In this document: positions 47,071-58,680 of the stretch, in pieces
Numbering within the stretch: position 1 is the stretch's first letter
Layout: every line of letters begins with the position of its first letter
The notes under the pieces: model-generated
Told to the model about the DNA's origin: nothing
The model's database searches: none
What the model saw: only the letters and a program-made list of their open reading frames with translations
Position numbers and translations under genes: made by a program
Assembly: GCA_905147135.1 (NCBI GenBank)
Contig: LR990050.1
Span: forward strand, 18,040,001-18,104,000
DNA from: Blastobasis lacticolella
Taxonomy: Eukaryota; Arthropoda; Insecta; Lepidoptera; Blastobasidae
Direction of reading: 5' to 3'
Length of the DNA: 64,000 nt

Positions 47071-47289
47071 ATAAATAAAATTGAAATTGTATTTCATTTT
47101 AATGGGCCCATTTACTGCTTCAATTTTTCCGAAATCAAACAGAATAGGTACGTTTAATACCCTTACAAATTATTTATACATTTTACTCTTAATCGGTCGT
47201 TGAAACGGTTCAAGAAAAATACTGAAAGTTCCCCGATTTTCTCGGAATGATTTCCGATCGAACAATTTTAAAAATATTCGATTGCTTTA

Positions 47290-47370
47290 TTTATTTATTA
47301 CATACATATTACAGAAAGTACACATACAGCGAGCCAAAGCACTGTGCACAATATGTATAACGGTGCATAA
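47290..47370 (-). repeat. LINE 3' end, antisense
   Basis: TTTATTTATTTATTACATAC tail complement followed by a short 3' UTR piece. Confidence 0.45.
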
Positions 47371-47452
47371 CTTTATAACCTTTAAAAAATAAAATAAAAG
47401 CTTCGATTGCATTAATTAAAATGTTATATCCCATTGGAGCGAGTTTTTCAAG

Positions 47453-47788
47453 AGCGTCGGTGGCCTAGCCCACTCGTAAGCGAGATAGGTACCAGGTTTA
47501 AAACCCAGTACCGCCATGAATACCAATGACTCTTTTATGAGTTATGAACTTTAGTTGAACTACTAACCGATGCTTTTACAGAGAGGAAAAGCATTGTGAA
47601 CCCGTGAAACCTGCACATTTACGCGACTGAATGTGTGACCATGATCCAATCTGGTCAGGTTCCGCTGACAATAGAGGCACGGAGGTCAGATGGCAGTCGC
47701 TCTATTGTAATTACCTAATCTGCCAAATCCTGGATCATGATCAAGGCGGAGCCCAGGCCCCCGTGCGCGAGAACACAAAGGGACATGA
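47453..47788 (+). repeat. SINE family 1
   Basis: Head GCGTCGGTGGCCTAGCCCAC, then the full body GACCATGATCCAATCTGGTC to GAGAACACAAAGGGACATGA. Confidence 0.85.
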
Positions 47789-50190
47789 TTATGTTTTATA
47801 ACCTTTTAAAAAACGATTTCGTTAAATATTTCATGTCCACACTGTTTGAAATCCTTTTCCTCCAATTTCAGATCACTTCTTCTTTGTCATTTACTGTTCC
47901 ATTTTTTAAAGAAATGTTACTTATCAACTGACACAATCTGATCTAAACTTGAACACCATAAGCGACCAATTGTAAAGCCTCTCCCAGACAGGGGCGATAA
48001 TGCGTTCCGTTTTTTGCGATATCTATACAGAGTACATTTTGCTGCGATAATAACGCAGAATTAGAATTTGATGCTTGCGTTTTTGCAATATTTGTTTTAC
48101 TCTTATGTAAATGCACTTGAAATTGTGTAAACAAATGTCGATTAACCGTAGCAGTGAGGAAAGGACGTGGGACGCATTATCGTAACAACACATACAATAA
48201 TAACGCGCGTTATATCGCACTAGTTTGAGAGAGACCTAATTCAAAATGGCGTCCCTAAACCATATCTAAATCAACCCTAAACTGGATTTATGATCCTGCT
48301 ACCGTAGAGTAGTTGTTCTTGAAAATCGATGGCGTTTGTTTTTGCTCCAGTTACACGGGACAGTGGTTCTCAACCCGTCCACACATTAGGCAGGTGACCC
48401 ACGACCTTAACAGTTGGAGTAGCGCCAGGGGCGCTCAACATTTGGGTTCAAGGATTAAACTTAAATATGAACTACACCAAGCGACATATTTATTCAGGAC
48501 CCAAACTATCGCGGCGGTGTTTAGTCTGAAACTGTTTCTATTCAGTATTAACCTAATCATATTCTAATATGATAATACCAATAATGTATTGGTATGGACT
48601 ATAACTAAATGAACGTTTGTTCCGAATAGGTTATCGATTTAAGATACTCAAATTTAAACGCGCGCGATCGAAAAAAACATTATTTACTCAAATTTTCTCG
48701 CGCTGTGACATCTCAAATTCGACACTTTAAAACTCGCAACTCACTTGCAAATCTCTAAATCTAGAAACACTGAAATGTCTATTTTAGATAAAATATATTC
48801 ATTATCTCTGCTATCTTCAACAACCTTTTAATGTCGAAGATCGATTTCAGCGATCTTTTAATATATATTTTTTAATATATTTAATAATACATAATTGTAG
48901 ATAAACTTGAATTTGAGATGGCCCCTATGATTTATACGAATACTAGTGGACGCGGCGCGACTTCGTTCGCATAAACGTTCTTTACCCCATTTACTTTTTT
49001 TTTCTTAAATCACTCTATCTGTTGTTGATCACCGCATTAAAATCCGTTGCGCAGTTAAAAAGATCTAAGCGTACGGGGGGAAGCGACTTTGTTTAGACTT
49101 TTATATGTGTAAATGAGGCTGCGTCTAAATCTCGCAAACGCGACTTTGACTAAGGTCATTGGTGACTCTGAAAAGTCTTGGGAGCCTATGCAAGAGTATA
49201 TTAATATTTTAATTATGAACAAAATATGTTAAAAATACTTCACCTAGATGACGGATGAAGGCTGCGCAGAGCCAAATAGTTTGAACGTGAATGTTCATAG
49301 TCATCCTGCGATGGAATAATGATGAATGATTGAAATGAGTCAACTGTACGGAGAATGTACTGTAATATACCTATTTATACAACACATTATACACAAATCG
49401 GTAACAAATGACAAGCAAAAAGCGGCCTTATTCTTCCAGGCAACCTATTTAGGATCATGTCGTAGGACAGTGAGGATTGTATCGAATGAAGTACTACGAA
49501 ATATATTTAAAAAAAGTAATTCCACCAATTACATAACCGAATTGGAAGTGTCGCCCTCAAATAAATCCTATAATAAAAGTGGGAAGGAAAAAACAATGGT
49601 CGCCACGTTATCTAACCAAAAACTAATTCAAAGTTCCGTCATTGTTTGCCATCAGGGGAGCTGAGAGGTATAAAAAGCATCTTGTCGCCAAACGATATCG
49701 AGTTCCTTAAAGCAATTAAGATAAAACAGACGACAAAGGCCCTGCAGGAGTCTCTTGAGCTCCCTTTTGTTGGTGTCATGCTGCTAATTAAAGTAGGCAC
49801 TCGATCAAAACTGCCCGCATGTTGGTAACTGGGTGTGTGACTTTGGCCGTGTAACTTTGGCTGATAACTAAACTAGAATTTCGTAGTTTAATGAGCATAG
49901 TCGCACGGTCGTAATTTACTTTTGTATTGTATCTACGATTAATTCGTGTTGAGACGTATTTGTAGCTACCGCATTGTTAAAATGTAGGCGGCGATGGATG
50001 GTTAGGCAATGTTGATGAAGAACAATGGTCTTTTCTGATATTTAAAACGAGTCTATATACGTTCTTCGATAAAACTCGGCATGAAAGTAGGTTGTAATTT
50101 GAGGAATATTTGGGAAAAATCAACACGGCCGTAGCTGCCGTTGTAAAAAATTCTGTTGATTTCACTTAACTACATCCTATACTACAGTTG
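47789..50190. other. Unassigned; single hAT-like terminus
   Basis: CAGTGGTTCTCAACC at 48361-48375 equals a common hAT terminal repeat, but I found no matching opposite end. 48945-49065 holds a scrap of the GCGGCGCGACTTCGTTCGC repeat. A 112-codon plus frame (49326-49664) has no motif. Confidence 0.45.
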
Positions 50191-50194
50191 AAGA

Positions 50195-50280
50195 CGAAGA
50201 CCTAGCGAAGTGGAGGAGATGGAGTAGGAAAGCGGTCCCTGGCAGAGGCCGGGATAAGCGCTAGGACGATGATGATGACA
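50195..50280 (+). pseudogene. RTE-like LINE 3' end
   Basis: Reads EDLAKWRRWSRKAVPGRGRD followed by a GATGATGATGA tail, the last codons and tail of an RTE-like element. Confidence 0.6.
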
Positions 50281-50920
50281 TCCCATACTACAGCTACGGT
50301 ACGAAGGTTTATGCACTTCGTTTGTTGACCTTTTGTGTACTCGGAGCTATTTAAGTCTGTTGACAGGTAAGGCGCTCCTGTCATTGTTTATGCTATGAGT
50401 TGTTTCTGTTGGCTGTCTGTCAAATTTAGTTCCTTTATCATCCGCGAGCAATACTAAAAGCCACCGGGTCGCCCTCGTAAATACCAAACCCATTCGTAAC
50501 TGCTATAAAATCGGCATCAGAGGAACACAACTTTTGCATTCGCAGCGGCAGCACTAAGGAAATAAACATTATAATGCCTCATCAAAATAGACGACAGTGT
50601 AAGAGCGCTCTCCAAATGAAATATACTCAGCCATTCACACCTTAACACCCCACTAAGCGACGCATTATTCTATACAAAATGTCGGTCACAGGGACAAAAA
50701 GACCCCACTACGGTTAATGACGGCTCATATAGTGGTGCTTAAACTAAAAGGCGGAATTGTATGTATTGTTAGGACCACGGTTTGATAGCTACTAGTCGAA
50801 GCGACCTCTGAACGTTACAAAACGGTGCGGTGACAAAGGTCGTATTAGCCGCTCTGATGTGGGAGCTAATGTGGTCATGTCGTTGTGAAGTACGCTCGGA
50901 GATGAAATTCGAGATCAAAT

Positions 50921-51094
50921 GTGTAAACAAATTGTCACTATAAAAATGAACCTTTGGGGCAGATTATTTAAAATAGTTATTTTTTTAATATTCATAAAAA
51001 TATCATTTTCAATGTGATGATCTTTATCAATATTTCAATGATTTTAAATAATCCACCCCTTGGGTTTATTTTTATAGTGGCAATTCGTTTACAT
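50921..51094. mobile_element. MITE with 54-bp inverted repeats
   Basis: 50921-50974 and 51041-51094 are reverse complements with few mismatches, sharing ACTATAAAAAT and GATTATTTAAAAT. The 66-bp centre is AT-rich. No coding content; superfamily unknown. Confidence 0.8.
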
Positions 51095-51744
51095 TTTTTA
51101 TCTTTAATTTGTTCTTTAAATATACTAGAAGTTGGGTAATGCTGCTATATCTGTGTGAGTAAAAAATATATCAAAATATTAGTGGCGAGTTCATATTTTT
51201 GAGATTAAGGTATCTACCTCTTAATTTCATATTATGTATTGAGTTTCTGATTAAAGAAAAATGTTAACGAAGAAACGTTGGCACGAGGAAAACGAAACCA
51301 TAGAGTTTAGATAAAACTACCGTTGTTTACCCTCCTGTATATAATTTATTTTCTCTATGTGTTTACCAAATCCAAATCCAAAGAGTTTTATATAACATTA
51401 TAACTTACGTAGCAACAAAACTCTTTGGCAGAAGCTAAAAGGTCACTCGATAATAGATAATCTGTGTCCCTCGTTAGTGCGAATAGCAACGGGGCCGGAT
51501 GAAAACGTATCGAAGCCGCTTAGCGGATTCTTTTTCCAAAAACGACTCGTGGAGAGCGGTAACGGGTTAAATCTCGTGGTAATCCAGTTACACGAATGTA
51601 CTCGAACAACACAACAACAAAAAATAAGAGCATACGGGCCAACCGAGGTGAATTTGTAACTTGTTGCGCCTACCTCTGTGGTATGCAGTCGTAAGATGCA
51701 CACCACAGAGCCGTAGATAAGATCTATCTACGGAAACTTGATTG
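51095..51744. other. No recognisable feature
   Basis: Overlapping frames on both strands (51477-51659 plus, 51706-51443 minus) have no motif. Confidence 0.45.
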
Positions 51745-51790
51745 AAAATGTACTAAGAAACTTCACTCGCTCCAATGCTTCCAATGCCTT

Positions 51791-52384
51791 TGTAGCGAAC
51801 CTAATTTATAAGGAATTTTAATTTTAAGATGTAATTTATATTTAGTTAAAATTTATATATATATATATATATTCATTTTTATTGTATACACATTTTATCT
51901 TTACATTTTTATATAAAAATATTTTAGCAAATGCATTATTATATTTTATTTATTAAAATAGATTAAGTAACATGTATTATATCCTAAAAATGTATAATAT
52001 TTAAATTAGCAAGTAAAGTCGGGTGCGCTAAGTTGCATGCGAATATTTTAACCTATGTGGACGGGTGTACTTGCGATCCATTGTCCGCGGCCGGGCGCGA
52101 GCGCATCGCGGCCCACGCGGCAGTCAGAACCGCTATGCAACGGCGAATGCACGCTCGATTTTGTTCCCATCCGCTTTTTGTTAGTGCTTCGATTTTGCTT
52201 GCTTTAGCCCTATCGCTTAATTCTGTATATCCTCAATCTGTAAATTGCTATCTAGCTACGCTTCCTTCTCCAAATAAGTGTATGAAATGTTGTGAAGGTA
52301 AATTCAAATTAAAATCGTTTATAGTTTAATTTGACGGTGAATTTCATTATTCCCAAAGTTAAAAAAGTGAGTGTAAAACCCTCA
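51791..52384 (+). repeat. 5' LTR of element B
   Basis: 594 bp from TGTAGCGAACC to ACCCTCA, with an AT microsatellite near 51857. It contains a 98-codon frame (52033-52329) also present in the 3' LTR. Confidence 0.95.
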
Positions 52385-52388
52385 TAAC

Positions 52389-52400
52389 TGGTGACCCCGA
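52389..52400 (+). promoter_or_regulatory. Primer binding site of element B (tRNA-Trp)
   Basis: TGGTGACCCCGA, four bases after the LTR, equals the first 12 bases of the 18-base tRNA-Trp site in the miniature element. Confidence 0.8.
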
Positions 52401-52416
52401 GAAAAAGAAAATCAAG

Positions 52417-53280
52417 ATGGCATCTTCAGACGAGGATTTTACGGAAACAAAAAGTAGTGCACCTAAATCTGCGACTACGGAAGCTGTGGGTGATGCAGGT
52501 GATGTCTGCCGTGTTGCAGTTAGACAGATTCCATTCTATCCTGACGAACCGGATATGTGGTTCAGTATGATGGAAGGGCAGTTTACGATCGCGAACATAA
52601 GAACAGATATCACTAAGTTCTACTACGTGGTTGGAATGTTAGACCACCAATACGCTTGTGAAGTGAAGGATATTATATCGTCGCCTCCGGCTGAAGATAA
52701 ATATGAAAAGCTGAAATCCGAGCTTATTAAGAGGCTCTCTGCTTCTAGGGAGCGTAAGGTAAAGCAGCTGTTGGACCATGAAGAATTAGGCGACAGGAAG
52801 CCGTCACAGTTTTTGCGTCATTTGCAAAGTCTCGCCGGACCTGATGTTCCAAAAGGCTTCATTAAGACCATATGGACGAGTCGTCTGCCAAGGAATATGC
52901 AACAAATCATCGCGTCACAAAGTGATTCCCCAGTTGAGAAGCTAGCTGATCTGGCTGATAGGATCAATGATATTGTTCCAGCGGTATCTTCACAAGTAGC
53001 CTCCACTTCGCGTAATATATCTGATGACCGAATGGATAGGATAGAGAGGAATATTGAAGAGCTGACCAAACATGTACATTCTCTCACTACAAGAGAAGGT
53101 AGGTCGAAATTTAAATACGACAAAAATTCTAAAGGCTCCCAACGTCATCGCAGTAGAAGCAGGTCACGTGCTCATTACGATAAATATCCTACCTGCTGGT
53201 ATCATGCCCGATTTGGACCACGAGCTCATAAGTGCATCAAACCGTGCGATTATTCGGGAAACGAAAAGGGCGATCAGTAA
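52417..53280 (+). CDS. gag: Gag protein of element B
   Basis: A 287-residue particle protein starting at the first ATG after the primer site (AAGATGGC context). The N-terminal half has [19 protein letters not shown] and [15 protein letters not shown], which I recognise from CsRn1/Kabuki Gag. A basic Arg/Ser-rich stretch (about residues 238-252) precedes the zinc motif [18 protein letters not shown]: Cys260, His263, Cys273, Cys277 (CX2HX9CX3C), the CHCC motif specific to that clade rather than the usual CCHC knuckle. The frame is intact. The last seven codons hold the GGGAAAC shift heptamer. Confidence 0.95.
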   Translation: MASSDEDFTETKSSAPKSATTEAVGDAGDVCRVAVRQIPFYPDEPDMWFSMMEGQFTIANIRTDITKFYYVVGMLDHQYACEVKDIISSPPAEDKYEKLKSELIKRLSASRERKVKQLLDHEELGDRKPSQFLRHLQSLAGPDVPKGFIKTIWTSRLPRNMQQIIASQSDSPVEKLADLADRINDIVPAVSSQVASTSRNISDDRMDRIERNIEELTKHVHSLTTREGRSKFKYDKNSKGSQRHRSRSRSRAHYDKYPTCWYHARFGPRAHKCIKPCDYSGNEKGDQ

Positions 53281-56200
53281 TGGCGGCCGACGATTGCCCA
53301 AACTCCTCAGGTCGTCTGTTTATTACAGATAGTAATACGAAGACGCAATACCTCATTGATACCGGCAGTGATTTATGTGTTTTCCCACGCTCTGCGCTAA
53401 AACAGCGGCGACCAAAAGCGGAGTATCTTCTCTTCGCTGCAAACGGTTCACCTATTACGACGTATGGATGGGTGCATCTAGAGTTAAATATTGGACTACG
53501 GCGTTCTTTTACCTGGCGATTTGTTGTGGCTGAGGTAACGAAACCAATTATCGGCGCTGATTTTCTCAAATTTTATAATCTACTTGTAGATTTGAGGCAT
53601 CACCGTTTGATTGATGGCGTCACTTCTTTAAGCACTTCTGCCAGTTCTGCTAAGAATACAATAGCCGATATCGCATCCATTAAAGCTGTATCGGGCGAGA
53701 CAGTTTATCATCAGCTTTTGAAGAGGTTCCCAGATATAACTCGGCCTGCGGGACAACAGCGCCAAATGAAGCATAGTACAGTGCATCATATTCGCACTAC
53801 ACCTGGTCCCCCAGTCTCTGGTCGTCCTCGACGTTTGCCTCCAGATAGGCTGAAGATCGCGCAAAAGGAATTTGATGATATGATGGCAAATGGAACAGCA
53901 CGCCGCTCGGAAAGTGCTTGGGCGTCTCCTCTTCATCTGGTGGCGAAGAAAGACAATGGATGGCGTCCCTGCGGTGATTATCGCGCCCTAAATGCCCGAA
54001 CGATTCCAGATAAGTACCCGATACGCCACATTCAAGATTTTTCCCATCAACTGGCTGGCAGCAAAATCTATTCTAAGGTCGACCTGGTTAAGGCATACAA
54101 TCAGATACCTGTGAATCCTACTGATATTGAGAAGACAGCCATTACGACTCCATTTGGACTCTTTGAGTTCCAGTATATGACCTTTGGACTCAGAAATGCC
54201 GCTCAGACATTTCAGCGGTTTATGGATAAGGTTCTCAAAGGATTGACATTTTGCTATGGATTTATAGACGACGTGTTGGTATTCTCTGAAAATGAAGAGC
54301 AGCATTTGCAGCACCTCGGTGAGCTTTTTCAGCGCTTGACAGAGTACGGTATTTTAATTAATACCGGTAAGTGCGAATTTGGAAAACCGCACATTACATT
54401 TTTAGGACACCCTGTATCTGCTGAGGGTATACGTCCACTTCCAGAGAAAGTACAAGCTTTGAAGGACTTTCCAATTCCAGCAAATGTGAAACAATTACGA
54501 CGATTTCTAGGAATGTACAACTTCTACCGTCGGTTTGTTCCTGGAGCTGCGAAGATTCAGGCACCTTTAAATATATTATTGTCAGGACCAAAGACAAAAG
54601 GAACTCAGCAAATAACTTTGACCCCAGATATGCTAGAAGCTTTTGATTCCTGCAAGTCAAGCCTCGCAGACGCAGTCATGCTAGCTCATCCGGATCCTGA
54701 AGCTGAGTTGGCTGTTTTCACTGACGCTTCGGACTACGCAATTGGTGCAGCCCTTCAGCAGCGATGTCAGGATACTTGGAGACCTCTTGCATTTTTCTCA
54801 CGACGCCTCAATTCAGCACAACGAAAGTACAGCCCTTATGACCGAGAGCTATTGGCAATATACGAGGCTATTCGTCATTTTCGCCATATGGTTGAAGCTA
54901 GACTTTTCGCAGTTTACACAGACCATAAGCCATTGACGTACGTGTATTTACAGAATCGAGAAAACTGCAGTCCAAGGCAATTTCGCTATCTCGATTACAT
55001 CGGACAGTTCACCACTGACATACGCTACGTGGAAGGGAAGAATAATGTCGTTGCAGATGCATTCTCCAGAGTAGAAGCAATTTCGGTACCTTTTGACTAT
55101 ACAGCTCTTGTGAAGTCTCAAGAGAACGATTCTGAGCTGCAAATGATTTTGAAAAGAGGTACATCACTTCGATTTAAGAAGGTTAATACTCCTGATGCTG
55201 ATGTGAAGATATTTTGCGACGTATCAATGGAGAATCCGCGCCCATATCTTACACCTGCATTTAGAAAACCTGCCTTCGATGCCCTACATCAACTGAGTCA
55301 TCCAGGAGCTAAGGCAACAGTAAAGCTGGTTACTGACAGATACATATGGCCAGGAGTTAGAAAGGACGGCAGGAGATGGGCCAAAGAATGCACTGATTGT
55401 CAGAAATGTAAAGTTTCACGACATACACATTCTCCAATATCCTCTTTCCCTTCTCCTTCCCAACGTTTTTCCCATGTCCATATGGACATAGTAGGGCCAT
55501 TACCTATTTCGTGTGGTTTCAGGTATTGTCTCACAGTCATCGATCGTTTCACCCGATGGCCTGAGGCGATTCCGCTGGTGGACATTACTGCGGAGACATG
55601 TGCACGGGCATTCATCACCGGCTGGGTGTCACGCTATGGCTGTCCACACAACATCACCACCGACAGAGGCAGGCAGTTTGAGTGTGACCTATTTCGCACC
55701 ATGGCTGCAGTCTTGGGTATTCAACATCGACCTACAACAGCTTATCACCCGGCTGCCAACGGCATGGTGGAGCGTTTGCACCGACAAATGAAAGCAGCTA
55801 TCATGTGCCACCAGAACTCAGCATGGACAGATGTTCTCCCCTTGGTTCTACTAGGCATCCGCAGCGCCTGGTAGGATGACATCAAGGCGTCAGCTGCTGA
55901 GCTTGTTTTCGGTGAACCTCTCCGCCTACCTGGTGAGTTTTTCACTCCATCAACAGCTACTGAGTATGACGTCACGAACTTTACGTCTCGATTACGTCTC
56001 CACATGGCAAAGTTGGCGCCGACGCCTGGAAGTCGTCATGGTAACAGGACATTTTACATACCTAAGGACATGGCCACGGCAGAGTACGTCTATCTCAGAC
56101 AGGATGCGGTACGGCGTTCGCTTGAGCCACCATATCGCGGCCCTTATAAAGTTCTGAAGCGAGGAGAAAAAACCTACAGATTAGCAATACAGGACCGCGA

Positions 56201-56369
56201 GGTGACAGTTTCTGTGGACCGTCTTAAACCTGCCTACATGGTTAATCCTGAGACGACAAGTGACAAGCCTGCTGCTAATCCATACAAACCTGATGATTCC
56301 ACACCTGTAAACCTAGAACGGAAGACCAGATCCGAGCGAGTCGTACGATTTCCCGACTATTATCGCTGA
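53232..56369 (+). pseudogene. pol: Pol polyprotein of element B, one nonsense codon
   Basis: The frame is open 53232-55874, then continues in the same phase after a TAG (55872-55874) to 56369. Domains: protease with D43TGS; reverse transcriptase with FIDD at 344-347 (Phe where Tyr is usual); RNase H with Asp498 in [13 protein letters not shown]; integrase HHCC (His686, His690, Cys720, Cys723) and Asp752, Asp811, Glu847, a DD35E spacing. The stop falls at codon 881, after the catalytic Glu and before the C-terminal segment RGPYKVLKRG, so integrase is truncated. It overlaps gag by 49 nt in the -1 frame. The ATG at 53232 lies before the shift site and is probably not used. Confidence 0.95.
53256..53299 (+). 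promoter_or_regulatory. Programmed -1 frameshift site, element B
   Basis: G GGA AAC at 53256-53262 is in gag phase. After a 5-nt spacer, 53268-53275 pairs with 53292-53299 in an 8-bp stem (one G-U) with a 16-nt loop. Pol is the -1 frame and open across it. Confidence 0.78.
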
Positions 56370-56398
56370 TACTATCGACCTCTACAAGTATAGGTCTC

Positions 56399-56411
56399 AG
56401 CGGGGGGGTAG
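56399..56411 (+). promoter_or_regulatory. Polypurine tract of element B
   Basis: AGCGGGGGGGTAG directly before the 3' LTR. Confidence 0.85.
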
Positions 56412-57001
56412 TGTAGCGAACCTAATTTATAAGGAATTTTAATTTTAAGATGTAATTTATATTTAGTTAAAATTTATATATATATATTTTCATTTTTATT
56501 GTATACACATTTTATCTTTACATTTTTATATAAAAATATTTTAGCAAATGCATTATTATATTTTATTTATTAAAATAGATTAAGTAACATGTATTATATC
56601 CTAAAAATGTATAATATTTAAATTAGCAAGTAAAGTCGGGTGCGCTAAGTTGCATGCGAATATTTTAACCTATGTGGACAGGTGTACTTGCGATCCATTG
56701 TCCGCGGCCGGGCGCGAGCGCATCGCGGCCCACGCGGCAGTCAGAACCGCTATGCAACGGCGAATGCACGCTCGATTTTGTTCCCATCCGCTTTTTGTTA
56801 GTGCTTCGATTTTGCTTGCTTTAGCCCTATCGCTTAATTCTGTATATCCTCAATCTGTAAATTGCTATCTAGCTACGCTTCCTTCTCCAAATAAGTGTAT
56901 GAAATGTTGTGAAGGTAAATTCAAATTAAAATCGTTTATAGTTTAATTTGACGGTGAATTTCATTATTCCCAAAGTTAAAAAAGTGAGTGTAAAACCCTC
57001 A
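56412..57001 (+). repeat. 3' LTR of element B
   Basis: 590 bp. It matches the 5' LTR except for a shorter AT run and G-to-A at 56690 (GACAGG for GACGGG), which changes Gly to Arg in the LTR frame. Confidence 0.95.
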
Positions 57002-57077
57002 CCTTTTACCTATACAAACTAAGATCTCTCTTGTCCAAACCCCTGTCCCTATCCTAGATTACGCTGACTCTTGCTAT

Positions 57078-57506
57078 TTGGATGCCACAGAAGAGCTTCT
57101 AAACAAACTTGAGCGTTTGCAAAATGTCTTCATAAGGTTTATTTTTGGTCTACGAAAGTATGATCATATCTCTCTTTATCGATCGCAGCTCAAGTGGCTA
57201 CCGATTCGTTATCGCAGGAACGCTCATGTCCTTTCTATGCTCTACAATATCCTCAACAATTCCTCTGCTCCCTCATATTACCGCAGCTCCTTCCACTTCT
57301 CCCGGGCCCAAGACAAGCCTTGTCGGTCTAATGTAAAATCATTGTTATCCATCCCTATGCATCATTCCGATTTCTTCTCCTATTCCTTCACTGTCCATGC
57401 AGCGAGACTATGGAACTTACTGCCACATAATGTGCGTGACAGTCAGTCACTGTCTATATTAAAAAAAAAAGTCATGGAATATTATCTTTCCCTGTCTAGT
57501 CCATAA
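57078..57506 (+). pseudogene. LINE ORF2 C-terminal region
   Basis: The frame is continuous upstream (ILDYADSCYLDATEELL) and runs to a natural stop at 57506. It contains KWLPIRYRRN and AARLWNLLPHNVR, conserved at the C-terminus of insect LINE ORF2. No RT catalytic motif remains in this copy. The related plus-strand remnant at 61464 has KWLPIRHRRN. The true ORF began upstream of the truncation, so 57078 is not a start. Confidence 0.8.
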
Positions 57507-57784
57507 CTTATATATTTATGTATTTTATATCGCTTGTTTTAATAATATGTCTATATTAGCTTTATATACCTATATATTATAACATAATATATTTATGTAT
57601 TTAAATATTCAATTATTGTGCACGTCGTATCGGCGTTACTTTAGTCTAACATCTCTCTTCTGTAGGCCTGCTGGAAGAAATTTCTTTTTAGAAATTAGCA
57701 GCGCCTGTTGTGTCTTTTGTTCTTTTATATTTCTCTGTATATAATTATTGTGTACAATAAACAGTTAAATAAATGAATAAATAA

Positions 57785-57850
57785 GAAACTTCTAAAGAAG
57801 TTTTTGATCTGGTGTCCACAGCACAATTCCGGCATCATACCATCTGTCGT
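57785..57850 (+). pseudogene. LINE family C scrap
   Basis: TTTTTGATCTGGTGTCCACAGCACAATTCC is the complement of the segment at 8592-8622. Confidence 0.6.
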
Positions 57851-57879
57851 GGGCTAAAATCTAATCATCGTGGCATTAA

Positions 57880-58212
57880 TATCCTGGATGTGCTCCCGAG
57901 TTCGAGGGCACGGGTCCGCCTTGACTATGACCCAGGATTTGGCAAAACAGCTAGTTACAGTGGAGCGAGTGCCATCTGATCTCCGTGACCCTGTTAACAG
58001 GAGAACGATTGGATCATGGTCACACATTCAGCCGCCTGAATGCAAATTTCATGACGATGTTTTCTCTTACCGTAGGAGCATCGCTTAATGTTCAACTTAT
58101 GTACATAACTCAGAAAAGAGACTAGAGTACACAGAGACAGAGAGTACTGGGGTTCGAAGTCCGTACCACTAGGATAACGAGTTAGTCCCCTTAACCACTA
58201 GGCTACAAGCTC
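57880..58212 (-). repeat. SINE family 1, antisense
   Basis: GGATCATGGTCACACATTCA, CATGACGATGTTTTCTCTTA and a worn tRNA-like head near 58150-58212. Confidence 0.8.
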
Positions 58213-58215
58213 AAT

Positions 58216-58665
58216 TCAAAATTCAAAATTTCTTCATTGAGTAAATATCTCTTTCAATCGTCAAAAAGGAGGGAAGGGTCCTACAATATCTCTTTCAATC
58301 GTCATAAAAGATTGAAGGCCCTTCTTTTTTCTTTCATGGAAAATAGGAAAGAAACACATAGTGACACGCTGACCGCCCTATGGCCGCAGCAAACCCACCT
58401 CACGCCAACCACGACCGGACCGTGCCCGACAATGCTAGGCAGAACCGGACCGCGCTCGATATATTATATAGGTATGTCTAGTATAATTAAGAAAAAAGAC
58501 CTAAAACTACAGCAAGAGTAAGCCAGTCCACCAATACAGCACCCGTTCAAGAGTATAACGCAGGGCCCAGCCATCGTCCAATTCAACCATATTTGAGGGA
58601 AAAGAGCGACCCGGCCCCACGTCACCGCCAGACAGACTTTTAAGTGAGCGTGCATCACACATGCT
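58216..58665 (-). repeat. Dispersed repeat D, antisense copy
   Basis: Begins with AATTCAAAATTCAAAA (tail complement) and runs through the CAAGAGTAAGCCAGTCCACC block shared with 44220-44490. The first 40 bp are partly duplicated (CTCTTTCAATCGTCA twice). Confidence 0.65.
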
Positions 58666-58680
58666 GCATGAGATAAGTAG

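Larger units (their letters stand above)
51791..57001 (+). mobile_element. CsRn1/Kabuki-type Ty3/gypsy retrotransposon (element B)
   Basis: A 5211-bp element with 4-bp target duplication CCTT (51787-51790 and 57002-57005). The LTRs are 594 and 590 bp and differ by an AT-repeat length change and one G-to-A. It has a tRNA-Trp primer site, CHCC-type gag, pol in the -1 frame, and a purine tract before the 3' LTR. No env. One nonsense codon in integrase (55872-55874) makes this copy non-autonomous, although it is young by LTR similarity. Confidence 0.97.
51745..57783 (+). mobile_element. Jockey-like LINE 3' part, split by element B
   Basis: The LINE frame is readable for about 45 bp before 51790 and resumes at 57002. 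Removing element B and one CCTT duplication leaves a continuous frame across the site (TKKLHSLQC, then LLPIQTKISLVQ). The 3' UTR runs to AATAAATGAATAAATAAG at about 57783. Confidence 0.65.

Noticed and set aside
48361..48375. hAT transposon
   Set aside because: One good terminal sequence but no matching opposite end or target duplication found.
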